A stretch of 11,782 nucleotides of DNA from Methanobacteriota archaeon (GTDB lineage Archaea; Thermoplasmatota; Poseidoniia; Poseidoniales; Thalassarchaeaceae). Below the pieces are notes generated by a model. It was given only the letters and a program-made list of their open reading frames with translations, made no database searches and had not been told where the DNA came from. The stretch covers positions 16,124-27,905 of the forward strand of contig PATZ01000041.1 of assembly GCA_002712575.1 (NCBI GenBank). The letters are read 5' to 3'. This document shows, one piece after another, positions 1 through 8,500 of the stretch. Each line of letters begins with the position of its first letter. Position 1 is the stretch's first letter. A program made the position numbers and the translations under genes.

Positions 1-456
1 TCAGTTGCCTATTCTGGAAATGGACAACATCAAGATGCAGGGGCAAAAATACATCATTTAGCATCAAATACTACAAGTAAGATATTATCAAAGAGTATCA
101 GTAAAGATGGAGGTAGAGGCTCTTACAGGGGGATGGTTACAGTATCTCCTAAAGCAGAGAACTGTAAATTAAATATTGTTTGTGATGCACTAATACTAGA
201 CGATGAAAGTAGGTCTGACACATATCCGACTATGGAAGTTGCAAATCCGACTGCAAGATGTGAACATGAAGCAAGTGTATCCAAAGTAAGTGATGAACAA
301 TTATTTTACTTAATGAGTCGCGGGCATTCAGAAGAAGAGGCTTTGGCATTAATTGTGAATGGATTTTTTGAACCTTTTACGAGAGAATTGCCTATGGAAT
401 ATGCGGTTGAATTGAATAAATTAATGGCATTGGAGATGGAAGGAAGCATTGGTTAA
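1..456 (+). CDS. sufB: Fe-S cluster assembly scaffold SufB, C-terminal part (5' end outside window)
   Basis: The frame is open from base 1, so this is the last 151 residues of SufB, the scaffold of the SufBC2D complex that builds Fe-S clusters in the cytoplasm. Seen: HQDAGAK at residues 10-16 of the fragment, [26 protein letters not shown], the CEHEASVSK motif holding the Glu that matches E. coli SufB Glu434, [17 protein letters not shown], and the family ending [12 protein letters not shown]...LEMEGSIG. At the place of E. coli Cys405 (between CDALILDD and DTYP) there is Ser, as I recall from Gram-positive and archaeal SufB. The internal ATG at 133 is not the start, because homology continues upstream to the window edge. 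The stop is 11 bases before sufD, so the two are probably co-transcribed; sufC probably lies to the left. Identity is very secure. Confidence 0.96.
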   Translation, partial: SVAYSGNGQHQDAGAKIHHLASNTTSKILSKSISKDGGRGSYRGMVTVSPKAENCKLNIVCDALILDDESRSDTYPTMEVANPTARCEHEASVSKVSDEQLFYLMSRGHSEEEALALIVNGFFEPFTRELPMEYAVELNKLMALEMEGSIG

Positions 457-467
457 ATGGTGTTAAC

Positions 468-1577
468 ATGAACGCTGAAATTACATACAAGAAAATTTCT
501 GAAACAACCAACAGGGCAGATCACCTTTGGCGCTACACACCGTGGAAGAAAGTTCATCCGACGGGCGATATCAAAAAAATACCTGAGATGGATGAAGAAG
601 TCAGAATACGCTTGATTAATCTTGATGGTTCCAAACCGGCAGAAGGAATTAGTCTTCAGAGAGGAGATGAGATTAAAGAAAATTTACCAAATGTAGATTT
701 AGTTGCAACTTCTTTCGTAAAAGCGGTTTCTGAGAATTCTAGATGGGTTTTGAAAACTAAAAGAAAGTTTCACTCCGAAACTCCAATATTACTTGAAATA
801 GAAGCAGATGGTGATATGCATGCATTAGAATTAATACTTGATATTGGAGAAATGAGTGATTTAGAAATAATTACATTGATAAAAGGAAATGCAAATTGGG
901 TAGGCCTATTGAGAACAGGAAAGATAGGCAATGCATCGAATATAAATGACATTACAGTCGGAATGCAGAAGAAAGGAGTGTTATTAAGGTTGGATTCTAT
1001 GACATTGGGAAGAGATACCAATATGAATACTGGCACAGTATCATCAGGTTCGGAGAGAACTAAGGCTGATTTAAGGTACAAGATGGCTGAAAGAGGAAGT
1101 AATTTACATGTTCTTGGATCAATATTGTCAAGAGATGAGATGCATCTAGATTACCATATAGAAATTCAACATGATGCACCTGAGACGTTTAGTAGACTTG
1201 CTTGGCATGCAGCATGTGGAGGAAAGAGTCGTACAATTGGTACAGGGATGTTGAAAGTAGCCAAGGGTTCAACAGGCACTGATGCAGCACAGAATTTTCA
1301 CAACTTGTTATTATCTAAAGGTGCTCGAGCAGATGGAATTCCAGAGCTAGAAGTTTCTGAATCCAATGTTGTTGGTTGTGGACACGGAATTGCAAATGGA
1401 CCAATAGATGAAAGTCAGATATTTTATTTAGAATCTAGAGGATTTTCAAAATCTGATGCTAAATCTGCCTTAATAGCCGCGTTTCTAAATTCTACTCTTA
1501 CCAAAATGGGGAGTGCAAACTTACATAATTGGTTAAGTAAATTATTAACATCTGAATTAGATGTAATGAATAAATGA
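468..1577 (+). CDS. sufD: Fe-S cluster assembly protein SufD
   Basis: SufD-like partner of SufB (369 residues), which forms the SufBC2D scaffold complex in the cytoplasm. Seen: an N-terminal helical part with the RADHLWRYTPW motif typical of SufD N-termini (about residues 17-26), a central beta-helix region, and a C-terminal core with ESNVVGCGHGIANG, in which His306 aligns with the E. coli SufD His360 needed for cluster assembly. This is followed by IDESQIFYLESRGFS and an AAFLNSTL helix. Length is slightly shorter than E. coli SufD (423 residues), with the loss in the N-terminal half. The start at 468 is preceded by GGTG (459-462), a match to the archaeal anti-Shine-Dalgarno sequence. It lies 11 bases after sufB and 12 bases before the DUF2085-like gene. 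SufD rather than a second SufB is preferred because of the CGHG motif in place of CEHEA. Confidence 0.93.
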   Translation: MNAEITYKKISETTNRADHLWRYTPWKKVHPTGDIKKIPEMDEEVRIRLINLDGSKPAEGISLQRGDEIKENLPNVDLVATSFVKAVSENSRWVLKTKRKFHSETPILLEIEADGDMHALELILDIGEMSDLEIITLIKGNANWVGLLRTGKIGNASNINDITVGMQKKGVLLRLDSMTLGRDTNMNTGTVSSGSERTKADLRYKMAERGSNLHVLGSILSRDEMHLDYHIEIQHDAPETFSRLAWHAACGGKSRTIGTGMLKVAKGSTGTDAAQNFHNLLLSKGARADGIPELEVSESNVVGCGHGIANGPIDESQIFYLESRGFSKSDAKSALIAAFLNSTLTKMGSANLHNWLSKLLTSELDVMNK

Positions 1578-1589
1578 AGTGAAGCGAAG

Positions 1590-2330
1590 ATGGTTTCAAG
1601 AAATGGCCTGAATAGTAGGAAAAATGAGAAAAAGATATCTACAACAATTGGTTTTTTATTCAGTTTTTACCTCATATTGGCATTTTTAGCGCCACTGATG
1701 GTAGAGGAAGGTTCGATTCCACAATTATCCGGAAGAGCCAATGCAATAGACTATGCAACTGAAAAGAGTTGGGGCAATCTAGATCATGGAGAAAATGCTG
1801 ATATGGGACATGATCAACCAAAATATGGAGTTTTTGCTTGGTCAGAATTGAATCCCATCTGGGCATTTACATATATGATAGGAGACATCAATTGTCATCA
1901 GAAATATGAACGTTCTTGGGAAATAAATGATAATCAAATGCCAATTTGTACCAGAGATGTTGGGATTTTGTTCGGAATAATATTAGGATGTTTGATTTTT
2001 AGAAATAGGGGCTACAACAGATGGACAATAAGAGATACTTTTCTGACAATAATCCCAGATAGTAAACTTTCAATAATTTACAAAAATGATTTACGTATGA
2101 TGACTATGTTTTTATTGATAATATTGACAATAATTCCCATAGGCATTGATGGTTTTTTACAATTATTAACAAATTATGAATCTACGAATTTTAAGAGAAT
2201 AATTACTGGCGCGATAGCGGGTTTTTCACTTGGATGGTTAATATGCTCTATGCTAGCTGCAAAGCCAGAATATTTTGATAACTCAGAAAAGGTAGTTTTA
2301 CCATTGGGATCACTGCTAAAGATAAAATGA
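1590..2330 (+). CDS. DUF2085-like integral membrane protein
   Basis: A 246-residue protein with about four membrane segments (residues 19-37, 123-138, 170-186, 204-223) and a long hydrophilic loop after the first. Seen: CHQ (102-104) followed by ERSW (107-110), then QMPICTRDVGI (116-126) with Cys120, Arg122 and Asp123, then PIGIDGFLQ (183-191), ESTN (197-200) and TGAIAG (206-211). This order (CHQ..RS, CxR, D-G..Q, ST-N..R..TG) is the signature of the DUF2085 family as I know it; the family has no established function. The loop at 64-74 is rich in His and acidic residues. The conserved Cys/His/Arg/Asp residues suggest metal or redox chemistry at the membrane face, which is inference. It follows sufD by only 12 bases, so it is probably in the same transcript. 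The first Met places the positive NSRKNEKK stretch just before helix 1, which supports the start. Confidence 0.82.
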   Translation: MVSRNGLNSRKNEKKISTTIGFLFSFYLILAFLAPLMVEEGSIPQLSGRANAIDYATEKSWGNLDHGENADMGHDQPKYGVFAWSELNPIWAFTYMIGDINCHQKYERSWEINDNQMPICTRDVGILFGIILGCLIFRNRGYNRWTIRDTFLTIIPDSKLSIIYKNDLRMMTMFLLIILTIIPIGIDGFLQLLTNYESTNFKRIITGAIAGFSLGWLICSMLAAKPEYFDNSEKVVLPLGSLLKIK

Positions 2331-2331
2331 A

Positions 2332-3672
2332 TTAATTACCATTCCACCATTTTATTAAATCTTCTTCAGAAGTTATTTTTTTATTCTTTTCTCTGCCATC
2401 TCCCAATGTATTTAATCTCAAAATCATGGAATTTATTGATTCCGTATTGGTATCGACTTTTATTATACTAGGTAAACAAAAGCGCAAATGAGTTTTCGGA
2501 TTTTGTCGTTGCCATTTCTTGATCTCCTTTCTAATAGGCCAGATAACTAATAATAAACGTCCTAATGGATAATATTCATCTTTTAGGCGTGATTTTGGAT
2601 TTTCACCAGATAAAAGTGTTTTAGTTTGTATCAACCAAGACATGTCTTGATGTAGAAATCTTATTATTCTCCTAGTGTGACTATAAGAGACATTTCTCAC
2701 TGGACCTAATGATTCTCTCAGTTCTGATATATCGGCTGAATTCATCAAAGAAAGAGTCCCACATATAGAAGAAATAGAATGATTAAGAATACTCCTGGGT
2801 AATGTTATATTTTCTTCTTTAAGTGATTCTTGAATTTTTTTATTGTGAATTTTTTGTGCATTTATGATTATTTTCCATGGTTTTTCACCATTAAGCCAAT
2901 TCTTAACATTTCTAATTTTCTTTAGCCCGATATTCTCCAGGGTTGATTGTCCATCTAATGAATATAGTAATTCTCTCAAATGATAAATTTCTACATCATT
3001 AGATTTGACATTAATTGGCAAGGGTTTAGAGTGTAGAAAATTCTTTAAAATGGTTGTTAATTTTTTACGAAAATCTGATTCAGATGTCTCATTCAATATT
3101 GGGCCAACTAATGCCCCCATATCAAAAGGAGTAGGCATGTCTAATTTTCCTGAAAGTAAATTTTTATATCCTTCTCTAATTTCTTTTTGTAATTCAGAAG
3201 TTTCAAAATACTCTTTCTTATTTGAGAGATTCCTCAGTGTACCTCCCTCGATTCTTTTTAATGCGATTTTGGGATCACAATCTACCCAGATACAAAAATC
3301 AGGTATTAGTGCTGCAGAATTCATATGAGCGACCCTTTCTAAGCCTAATTTTCCCACTATTCCTTGATATACTAATGAAGAATGAATATTTCTTTCACTC
3401 ACTACTGCTCTACCTTCTTTCAGACGTGGCAAAATCCAACCATGAGAATGATCTAGTCTATCTGCAGCAAATAAACCAGCTTCTCCCTCGGGCTTCAAGC
3501 TCTGCATTTTAACTGAATCAATTGCCAAACGACCTAATGGATGATCGCGTCTGGGTTCACTCGTTTTTTCGACTGATGTAAATGTAAATTCTTTCTCTAA
3601 TATTTCCGCAACAATCTTTGTTGCCAATCCTTTTCCGCTACCATCTCCACCTTCAACACTAATAAGATACAT
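2332..3672 (-). CDS. tmk: Thymidylate kinase-like protein with C-terminal extension
   Basis: The N-terminal ~210 residues (446 in all) match thymidylate kinase, which phosphorylates dTMP to dTDP. Seen, numbered from the ATG at 3672: P-loop EGGDGSGK (7-14), TSEPRR (37-42; usual TREPGG), FAADRLDH (68-75), SERNIHSSLVYQG (92-104; usual DRYVDSSLAYQG), and a lid-like stretch near 140-156. Oddities: the residue after the P-loop Lys is Gly rather than Ser/Thr, and the DRY motif reads ERN. About 230 further residues with no domain I recognise follow; typical family members are about 200-230 residues in total. The start at 3672 is chosen because GAGG (3679-3682) sits six bases before it and it gives the usual short N-terminus. 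An ATG at 3684 would overlap the upstream stop as ATGA and add four residues. It is last in a minus-strand operon. Kinase fold likely; exact substrate less sure. Confidence 0.83.
   Translation of the reverse strand: MYLISVEGGDGSGKGLATKIVAEILEKEFTFTSVEKTSEPRRDHPLGRLAIDSVKMQSLKPEGEAGLFAADRLDHSHGWILPRLKEGRAVVSERNIHSSLVYQGIVGKLGLERVAHMNSAALIPDFCIWVDCDPKIALKRIEGGTLRNLSNKKEYFETSELQKEIREGYKNLLSGKLDMPTPFDMGALVGPILNETSESDFRKKLTTILKNFLHSKPLPINVKSNDVEIYHLRELLYSLDGQSTLENIGLKKIRNVKNWLNGEKPWKIIINAQKIHNKKIQESLKEENITLPRSILNHSISSICGTLSLMNSADISELRESLGPVRNVSYSHTRRIIRFLHQDMSWLIQTKTLLSGENPKSRLKDEYYPLGRLLLVIWPIRKEIKKWQRQNPKTHLRFCLPSIIKVDTNTESINSMILRLNTLGDGREKNKKITSEEDLIKWWNGN
2361..2390 (+). terminator. Candidate terminator of the suf transcript (T-rich tract)
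   Basis: Thirty bases past the DUF2085-like stop there is a weak hairpin (CTTC, loop TTCA, GAAG at 2361-2372) followed by a strongly T-rich stretch on the plus strand. Archaeal RNA polymerase ends transcription at T-runs in the non-template strand, with or without a hairpin. The tract lies inside the 3' end of the convergent kinase gene, so the T-richness may instead come from Lys/Glu codons read on the other strand. Suggestive only. Confidence 0.3.
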
Positions 3673-3678
3673 AATATT

Positions 3679-3682
3679 CCTC
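3679..3682 (-). promoter_or_regulatory. Shine-Dalgarno GAGG deciding the kinase start
   Basis: On the minus strand GAGG overlaps the stop codon of the upstream gene (TGAGG) and is followed by six bases (AATATT) and ATG at 3672. The alternative ATG at 3684 has no purine-rich site in front of it, so 3672 is preferred. Confidence 0.5.
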
Positions 3683-4439
3683 ATTCAATATTTATCTCAT
3701 TAGTAATAAATTGGTGTTTAGTAAGGCTGGAAAGTGCCATACCAATAAGTATCAGAAGTGGGCCAATGAATAAACCGCCTCTGCTCCAGAGGCCAAGAAA
3801 AGAAAACCACCAAGCTTTCTTGTAACTCTTACCATATAACACTTCATAACCACCTCTAATTCCGAATAAGCCCGAAATAAGAGTTAGGATCGCAATTATT
3901 GTCGCTAGAGTGGCAGCCTGAGTTAAATTACTGTCCCCTCTCCAATCAATTTCAGTAACTAATTCATCATCTCCTGGCATCATAGTAATTGGTATTTGAG
4001 TATGATCACCAGGTATCATAAATAATCTTACTGAAATATTATCTTCTAAAGAAGCAAACAAAATAAATGAATGACGTGGTACTTCTTGAATCTGGAAACG
4101 CCCACTTTGATCAGTAAAGGTTTCTTTGCCTGTTACAGTACCGTCATCATTCAAAAGAGTTAATCTAACTCCCTCTATTGGTTCTCCGCCTGTATTATTA
4201 TCAATAAGAGCAGAATTAACGATTCCATTGATATCTGCATAATCATCATTGCTAACTAATGAGCCAGATAATATTTCAGCTGGATTTGCAGAAATAGCTA
4301 AAATGCCAAATATTGTACCTAGAAGACTACCAGATATAATCAAAACCGCTGCTGCAACTCTTGTGGCGGAATCTTCAGAAATATCTGAAAGCCAAATCTC
4401 TAGAGATGACATGTTATCATAATCAATATCTGTTCTCAA
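3681..4439 (-). CDS. Membrane protein with carboxypeptidase-regulatory-like domain
   Basis: A 252-residue protein that I cannot assign to a named family. Seen: hydrophobic helix at about 27-50; a beta-type segment at about 70-155 shaped like the carboxypeptidase-regulatory / transthyretin-like fold (INGIVNSAL, GGEPIEGVRLTLL, TFTDQSGRFQIQEVPRHSFILFAS); then a helix at about 174-194, a basic linker (GKSYKKAWW) and a last helix at about 222-238. The beta domain is probably outside the cell, held between helices 1 and 2. The start is TTG at 4439, supported by GGAGG repeats at 4444-4451 and by the TTGA overlap with the upstream stop; the first ATG in frame (4412) has no such site. It lies between a secreted glutaminyl cyclase and the kinase, and is probably translationally coupled to both. 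Function unknown. Confidence 0.72.
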   Translation of the reverse strand: MRTDIDYDNMSSLEIWLSDISEDSATRVAAAVLIISGSLLGTIFGILAISANPAEILSGSLVSNDDYADINGIVNSALIDNNTGGEPIEGVRLTLLNDDGTVTGKETFTDQSGRFQIQEVPRHSFILFASLEDNISVRLFMIPGDHTQIPITMMPGDDELVTEIDWRGDSNLTQAATLATIIAILTLISGLFGIRGGYEVLYGKSYKKAWWFSFLGLWSRGGLFIGPLLILIGMALSSLTKHQFITNEINIE

Positions 4440-5449
4440 TCTTCCTCCTCCTCAGTATTAATCCCAGATGTAGTTAACTGTTCATGTTGTCGGATAAATG
4501 TTCTGAAAAATAAGAAAGTGAAAGCTGGCCATGAACCAGGCATCACAAAAATGGTGATTGCTACTAAACTAATTATTGATAAGAATACATTTTTTGATAA
4601 ATAATTAGTTATTTGGTTAAATTTAGATATATCTGATTCTATGTCATTGCAAGAAATGTTTGACTCATTAAACGTAGTGAGATTGATGAAGTATATTTTT
4701 TCCCAATTTTTTCCGGTCAAGAGAAAATAATTATCTTGTTCTGAGAAAGCGATGCCATTTAGTACTGAATCTGCATCTTTTTGATTATGTGATAATGATT
4801 CCAAAGAAATTGAATTTTGGACAATCCCACTGGTAATATTTATTGAAATTATTCTATTTTCTTTCCAAATATTTGCATAAACTAGATTTCCGACGCATTC
4901 CAGTTCATTAAGATTAGAAATCTCTTTATTATTTTCTTTTACAGTGATTAGAGAAGATATATTAAAATCATAAATATTTCTTATTGCTAATTTGGAAGAT
5001 CCGTTAGACATAATGAAATTATCTCCATTATTACAGAGACCCCAACCTTCTCCAGTATAATTATAATTACCAATCAATTCAAAAGTATCTATATCAAATA
5101 TTTTTGCATGTTTTTCCCTCCAAGTCAGCATAACAATGGAATCATTCAATATTGAGATACCTTCAGAGAAAATATCTTCATCGAAGTTGATTTCACGTAT
5201 TACTTCTCCAGAGGACATATTTAATTCTCGAAGGCTAGAAGATCCATATATCCCAGTACTTTCAAATAATCTTGTGTCTTTGATTTCTAATCCTTGTGTA
5301 AACGAATTCGGCTGATGATCTATAGTTTTGATAATATTAAAGTTCAATTCAGATTCATTACACTCGGAAGTAGCTAAAGAATTGCTTGGCAATAGAATTA
5401 ATATTACGAGACAGGGAAATAATTTTTTTAAATTAATATTTGGTATCAT
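4436..5449 (-). CDS. Glutaminyl-peptide cyclotransferase (plant/archaeal type), secreted and C-terminally anchored
   Basis: Cyclises N-terminal Gln of peptides to pyroglutamate; member of the five-bladed propeller glutamine cyclotransferase family. The protein is 337 residues. Seen: signal peptide at 1-28 (two Lys, then FPCLVILILL), FTQGLE (50-55), ESTGIYGSSSLR (64-74), FSEGI (94-98), LTW (108-110), GEGWGLC (133-139), MSNGSS (147-152), LNELE (180-184), YANIW (191-195), LNGIAF (230-235), LLTGKNW (243-249). A hydrophobic helix at about 287-306 and a Glu-rich cytoplasmic tail suggest it stays membrane-bound. About ten N-x-S/T sites fit an extracellular, possibly glycosylated protein. The frame is open up to 5890, but that extension lies antisense over the surface-protease gene, has no family similarity and would hide the signal peptide. 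ATG 5449 is chosen; ATG 5467 is possible. First gene of the minus-strand operon. Confidence 0.88.
   Translation of the reverse strand: MIPNINLKKLFPCLVILILLPSNSLATSECNESELNFNIIKTIDHQPNSFTQGLEIKDTRLFESTGIYGSSSLRELNMSSGEVIREINFDEDIFSEGISILNDSIVMLTWREKHAKIFDIDTFELIGNYNYTGEGWGLCNNGDNFIMSNGSSKLAIRNIYDFNISSLITVKENNKEISNLNELECVGNLVYANIWKENRIISINITSGIVQNSISLESLSHNQKDADSVLNGIAFSEQDNYFLLTGKNWEKIYFINLTTFNESNISCNDIESDISKFNQITNYLSKNVFLSIISLVAITIFVMPGSWPAFTFLFFRTFIRQHEQLTTSGINTEEEED
4444..4451 (-). promoter_or_regulatory. Strong Shine-Dalgarno (overlapping GGAGG) for a TTG start
   Basis: The minus strand reads GGAGGAGG followed by AAGA and TTG at 4439, which gives GGAGG cores four and seven bases from the start. 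The same bases encode the Glu-rich end of the upstream cyclase. This decides the TTG start over the ATG at 4412 and makes coupled translation likely. Confidence 0.6.
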
Positions 5450-5516
5450 GTATGAACAATGCTCCATCGACGTTAAAATATGTCTTTCGACCCAGTGAAT
5501 AATAAAACCACAGTGA
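5450..5516. promoter_or_regulatory. Short divergent promoter region
   Basis: The 67 bases between the divergent cyclase and surface-protease genes contain AT-rich TATA-like elements. TTAAAATAT (5473-5481), read on either strand, could serve the plus gene, or the minus gene with a start close to ATG 5449. AATAATAAAA (5499-5508) lies about 25 bases before the ATG at 5526, which would fit a leaderless plus transcript. No clear operator is seen. The placement of individual boxes is a guess. Confidence 0.35.
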
Positions 5517-8500
5517 GTGAGGATTATGTTGGCTATTAAACCTAAAAATGGTTCATTAATGCCACTTTTACTAATTTCTGTCCTAGTATTCTCTATTTTT
5601 TCTCCTTGCATATTTCCTGAAGAAATTTCTGAAGAACAAAAGCCTAAATTCATTTCAACTGACCTCTCTGAATTCTCCCCTAATGAAGAGGGGAAGGAAT
5701 ACATGTTTAACGGTGATGATTTATCGGTGTTCTCTGCGACTGGTTTCCTAAAAAAACAATGGGCAGACGAAGGATATCCGGAATTAGTCCTACCTTTCTC
5801 AGAAAATGAACAGTCTAGAAATTCGATTAGAAGTTGTGAGAATGCATGGAGTGTTGGAGAAAGCGATAATATAACGACTTCTGGGGGCACTATTACAGCA
5901 ACCGTTCAGAGAATATCTACAAACTCCGCAATATTTGTAGAAAATGGGAAAATTGTTTCATCAACTACTTTAAATGATATAGTTTCTACTTGGGAGTCAA
6001 CTATTTTTCCAACAGATACTTATTATTTTGGAGAAGCGCCTGATGTAGATGGTAATTGCCAAATTGAGATAGTGATTTACGAAATAGATGGCGTTGGAGG
6101 AACAGGTGGTTATTTTCAGCCAGGCATATCGTCTATTAGAGAGAGTTTATTTTTTGATATAGATGATATGAATTCAAGAAACACCATACTAGCTCATGAG
6201 TTTGAACATCTTTTACACAACTCAAGAGATCCTTTTGAATATATGTGGATTGATGAAGGAGCAGCAGATATGGCAGCATATTTGTGTTTTGGGGCAACTG
6301 AGACACTCAGCTACCATGCAAACGAATGGTCTCAGAATTCTAGTATTAGCCTCAGATGGTGGAATGATAGAATTGCCGATTATGGGGCTGGTTTCTTATT
6401 TTTGATGTATATATCTGACAAATTAGGAGGAGGGCAGGCAATACAAAGATTAGTTGCCGATACTGCTGTAGGAGGGGCATCTATAGAGAATTTAGCAATA
6501 AATCCTGAGCCTGGATCAACGCCAATTGGCACAACTATGAATGATATTTTTGCAAATTTTAGTGCTGCGGTTTCACTAGATAGCCCTCAAGGAGCATTTG
6601 GTTTCTCCAACCTAGACTTAACTTCTGAATGTGGCCTGGAAGGAATCTGTAAGGCGCAACTAAGTGGAGAGAATGATCAATGGATTAATAGTTGGCAAAG
6701 TGAATCAGAGAGTATTGAAGGTTGGGGAATGAGATCTTATAAATTCAGCCAGGGGAATGGTGATCCATTAAATTTGATGGTTTTGCCGACGCAGTTTGGA
6801 TTTGTTGGCTCTATTTTAGTTAAAGAAGCATCAACTGGGACATGGACAATGTCAAAATTAAGAATGGATTCTGCAACTGGAGTAGGGACAGGATTGGTTC
6901 ATGGCTTTGGAAATATTACTAGTGATGTTTATTTATTTGTATGGTATAATTCATTAACAGATGATTGCGACTATAATTTTGTTAATTGTGGAATAATGTC
7001 GGGGGCTTATCCTGTGGCTTCTTTCACTGTCTATGCTGACTTGATTGGCGATCCAGCAGAAGTTTCGATAGATTCAATAAATGCATTTGACAGAGATGGA
7101 GACGGTTTCGAAGATAGTGTAGAATTGAGTTTTGAAATTATTTCTTATGCTTTCTTTGAAATAATTCAAGTAGAATTTGGAGCTTATGTCAATAACACTC
7201 TAAAGGATACTCTACAACTAGAATTTACTGCAGGAAACGGAGAATCTGAAATCGGAATAATTTGGTTTAGTCCACCTACATCTGGTGAATGGACTTTTGG
7301 AGTTGAAATATTTGACATCACAGGAGAATATCAAGACTCAGCTTTTTCTCTTCCGATGAATATACAAAACATGAAACCAGAAGCATCAGGTTCTATTTCA
7401 ACTAATATCACACAAACATGGACATCTGTCAATATATTTGGAGGAGGTTATGATGTTTGGGGTTTTGGATATATAAATGGCTCTTTCACTTATAATGAAA
7501 CGCCAACAGAATATATTTGGGATTTAGGTAATGGAGAATTTTCAGGACTAAAGAACCCTACACAATACTATGAAGAAGAAGGAGAATATCAAATTACATT
7601 AATTGTTAAAGATCAAGGTGGATATTATTCAGATATTCAGATATGGGATGTTTTAGTCAATGATACATCAACTCCCATTCCAATTATATCTATAGAAGGC
7701 ATTGAGATAGAAGAAGAATTAACTATTTTGACAAATCAAAATATTAAATTTTCAGCACTGAATACAGTAGATAATGTCCCCATTGAAAGACTTAATTTTA
7801 CTTGGGACTGGGGCGATGGAAATGTTGATTCTGGAGAAGGTTATTTTGAAGCATATCATTCTTGGGTAGACGGAGATTCGGATGGGATAGCATATCAACT
7901 TACATTGACGGTTTTCGATGGTAAATACCATGCCGAATATTTACTACAAGTGAATATTATTAATAGGGTTCCGAGGCAAATATTTGAAGGAGGGTTGCAA
8001 ACTGACACACTGACTCCCTTGGAAATGCCAGAAATTTTTATTGATGATGATGGATTAATTGTGGAGTACGAATGGATTTTTGAAGGAGGTGTGAATACCT
8101 CAGATTCAGGAGTAACTCTAACTTCGGATTTTTCAGAAACTAAGTCTGTTAAATCGAATCCCAAAGTAAGTTGGTTAGAACCAGGGATTAAGAATATTTC
8201 ATTACAAGTAACTGACGATGATGGAAATTTTACAATTACAAGTTTTACTGTAGAAGTCAATAATCAAAGGCCTGTGGCAATTTTCAATCGGCCACCTGAC
8301 GGGATGACAAATACGGCTTACGTTTTTCAGAGTTCATCTTTTGACATTGATGGAGATTCATCAAATTTGATTCATATTTGGAATATTTCGGATATGGAAG
8401 AATCAATTTATGATGTCTCTTCAATTAGTAGGACATTTTCAAAACCTGGTTTATACTCAGTAAGCCTGACTGTTGTAGATGATAGAGAATTAGAGTCAGC

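Noticed and set aside
133..456. ATG at 133 as the start of a 107-residue protein
   Set aside because: SufB similarity ([20 protein letters not shown]) continues in frame to base 1, so this is an internal Met of a gene cut by the window edge.
770..1081. Minus-strand frame within sufD
   Set aside because: Antisense shadow of a well-supported gene; no motif, signal or ribosome site.
3005..3512. Two plus-strand frames opposite the kinase gene
   Set aside because: They overlap each other and the conserved kinase motifs on the other strand; low-complexity composition and no family similarity.
6196..6405. Short plus-strand frame inside the protease domain
   Set aside because: Out of frame across the HEFEH region, which is clearly coding in the main frame.
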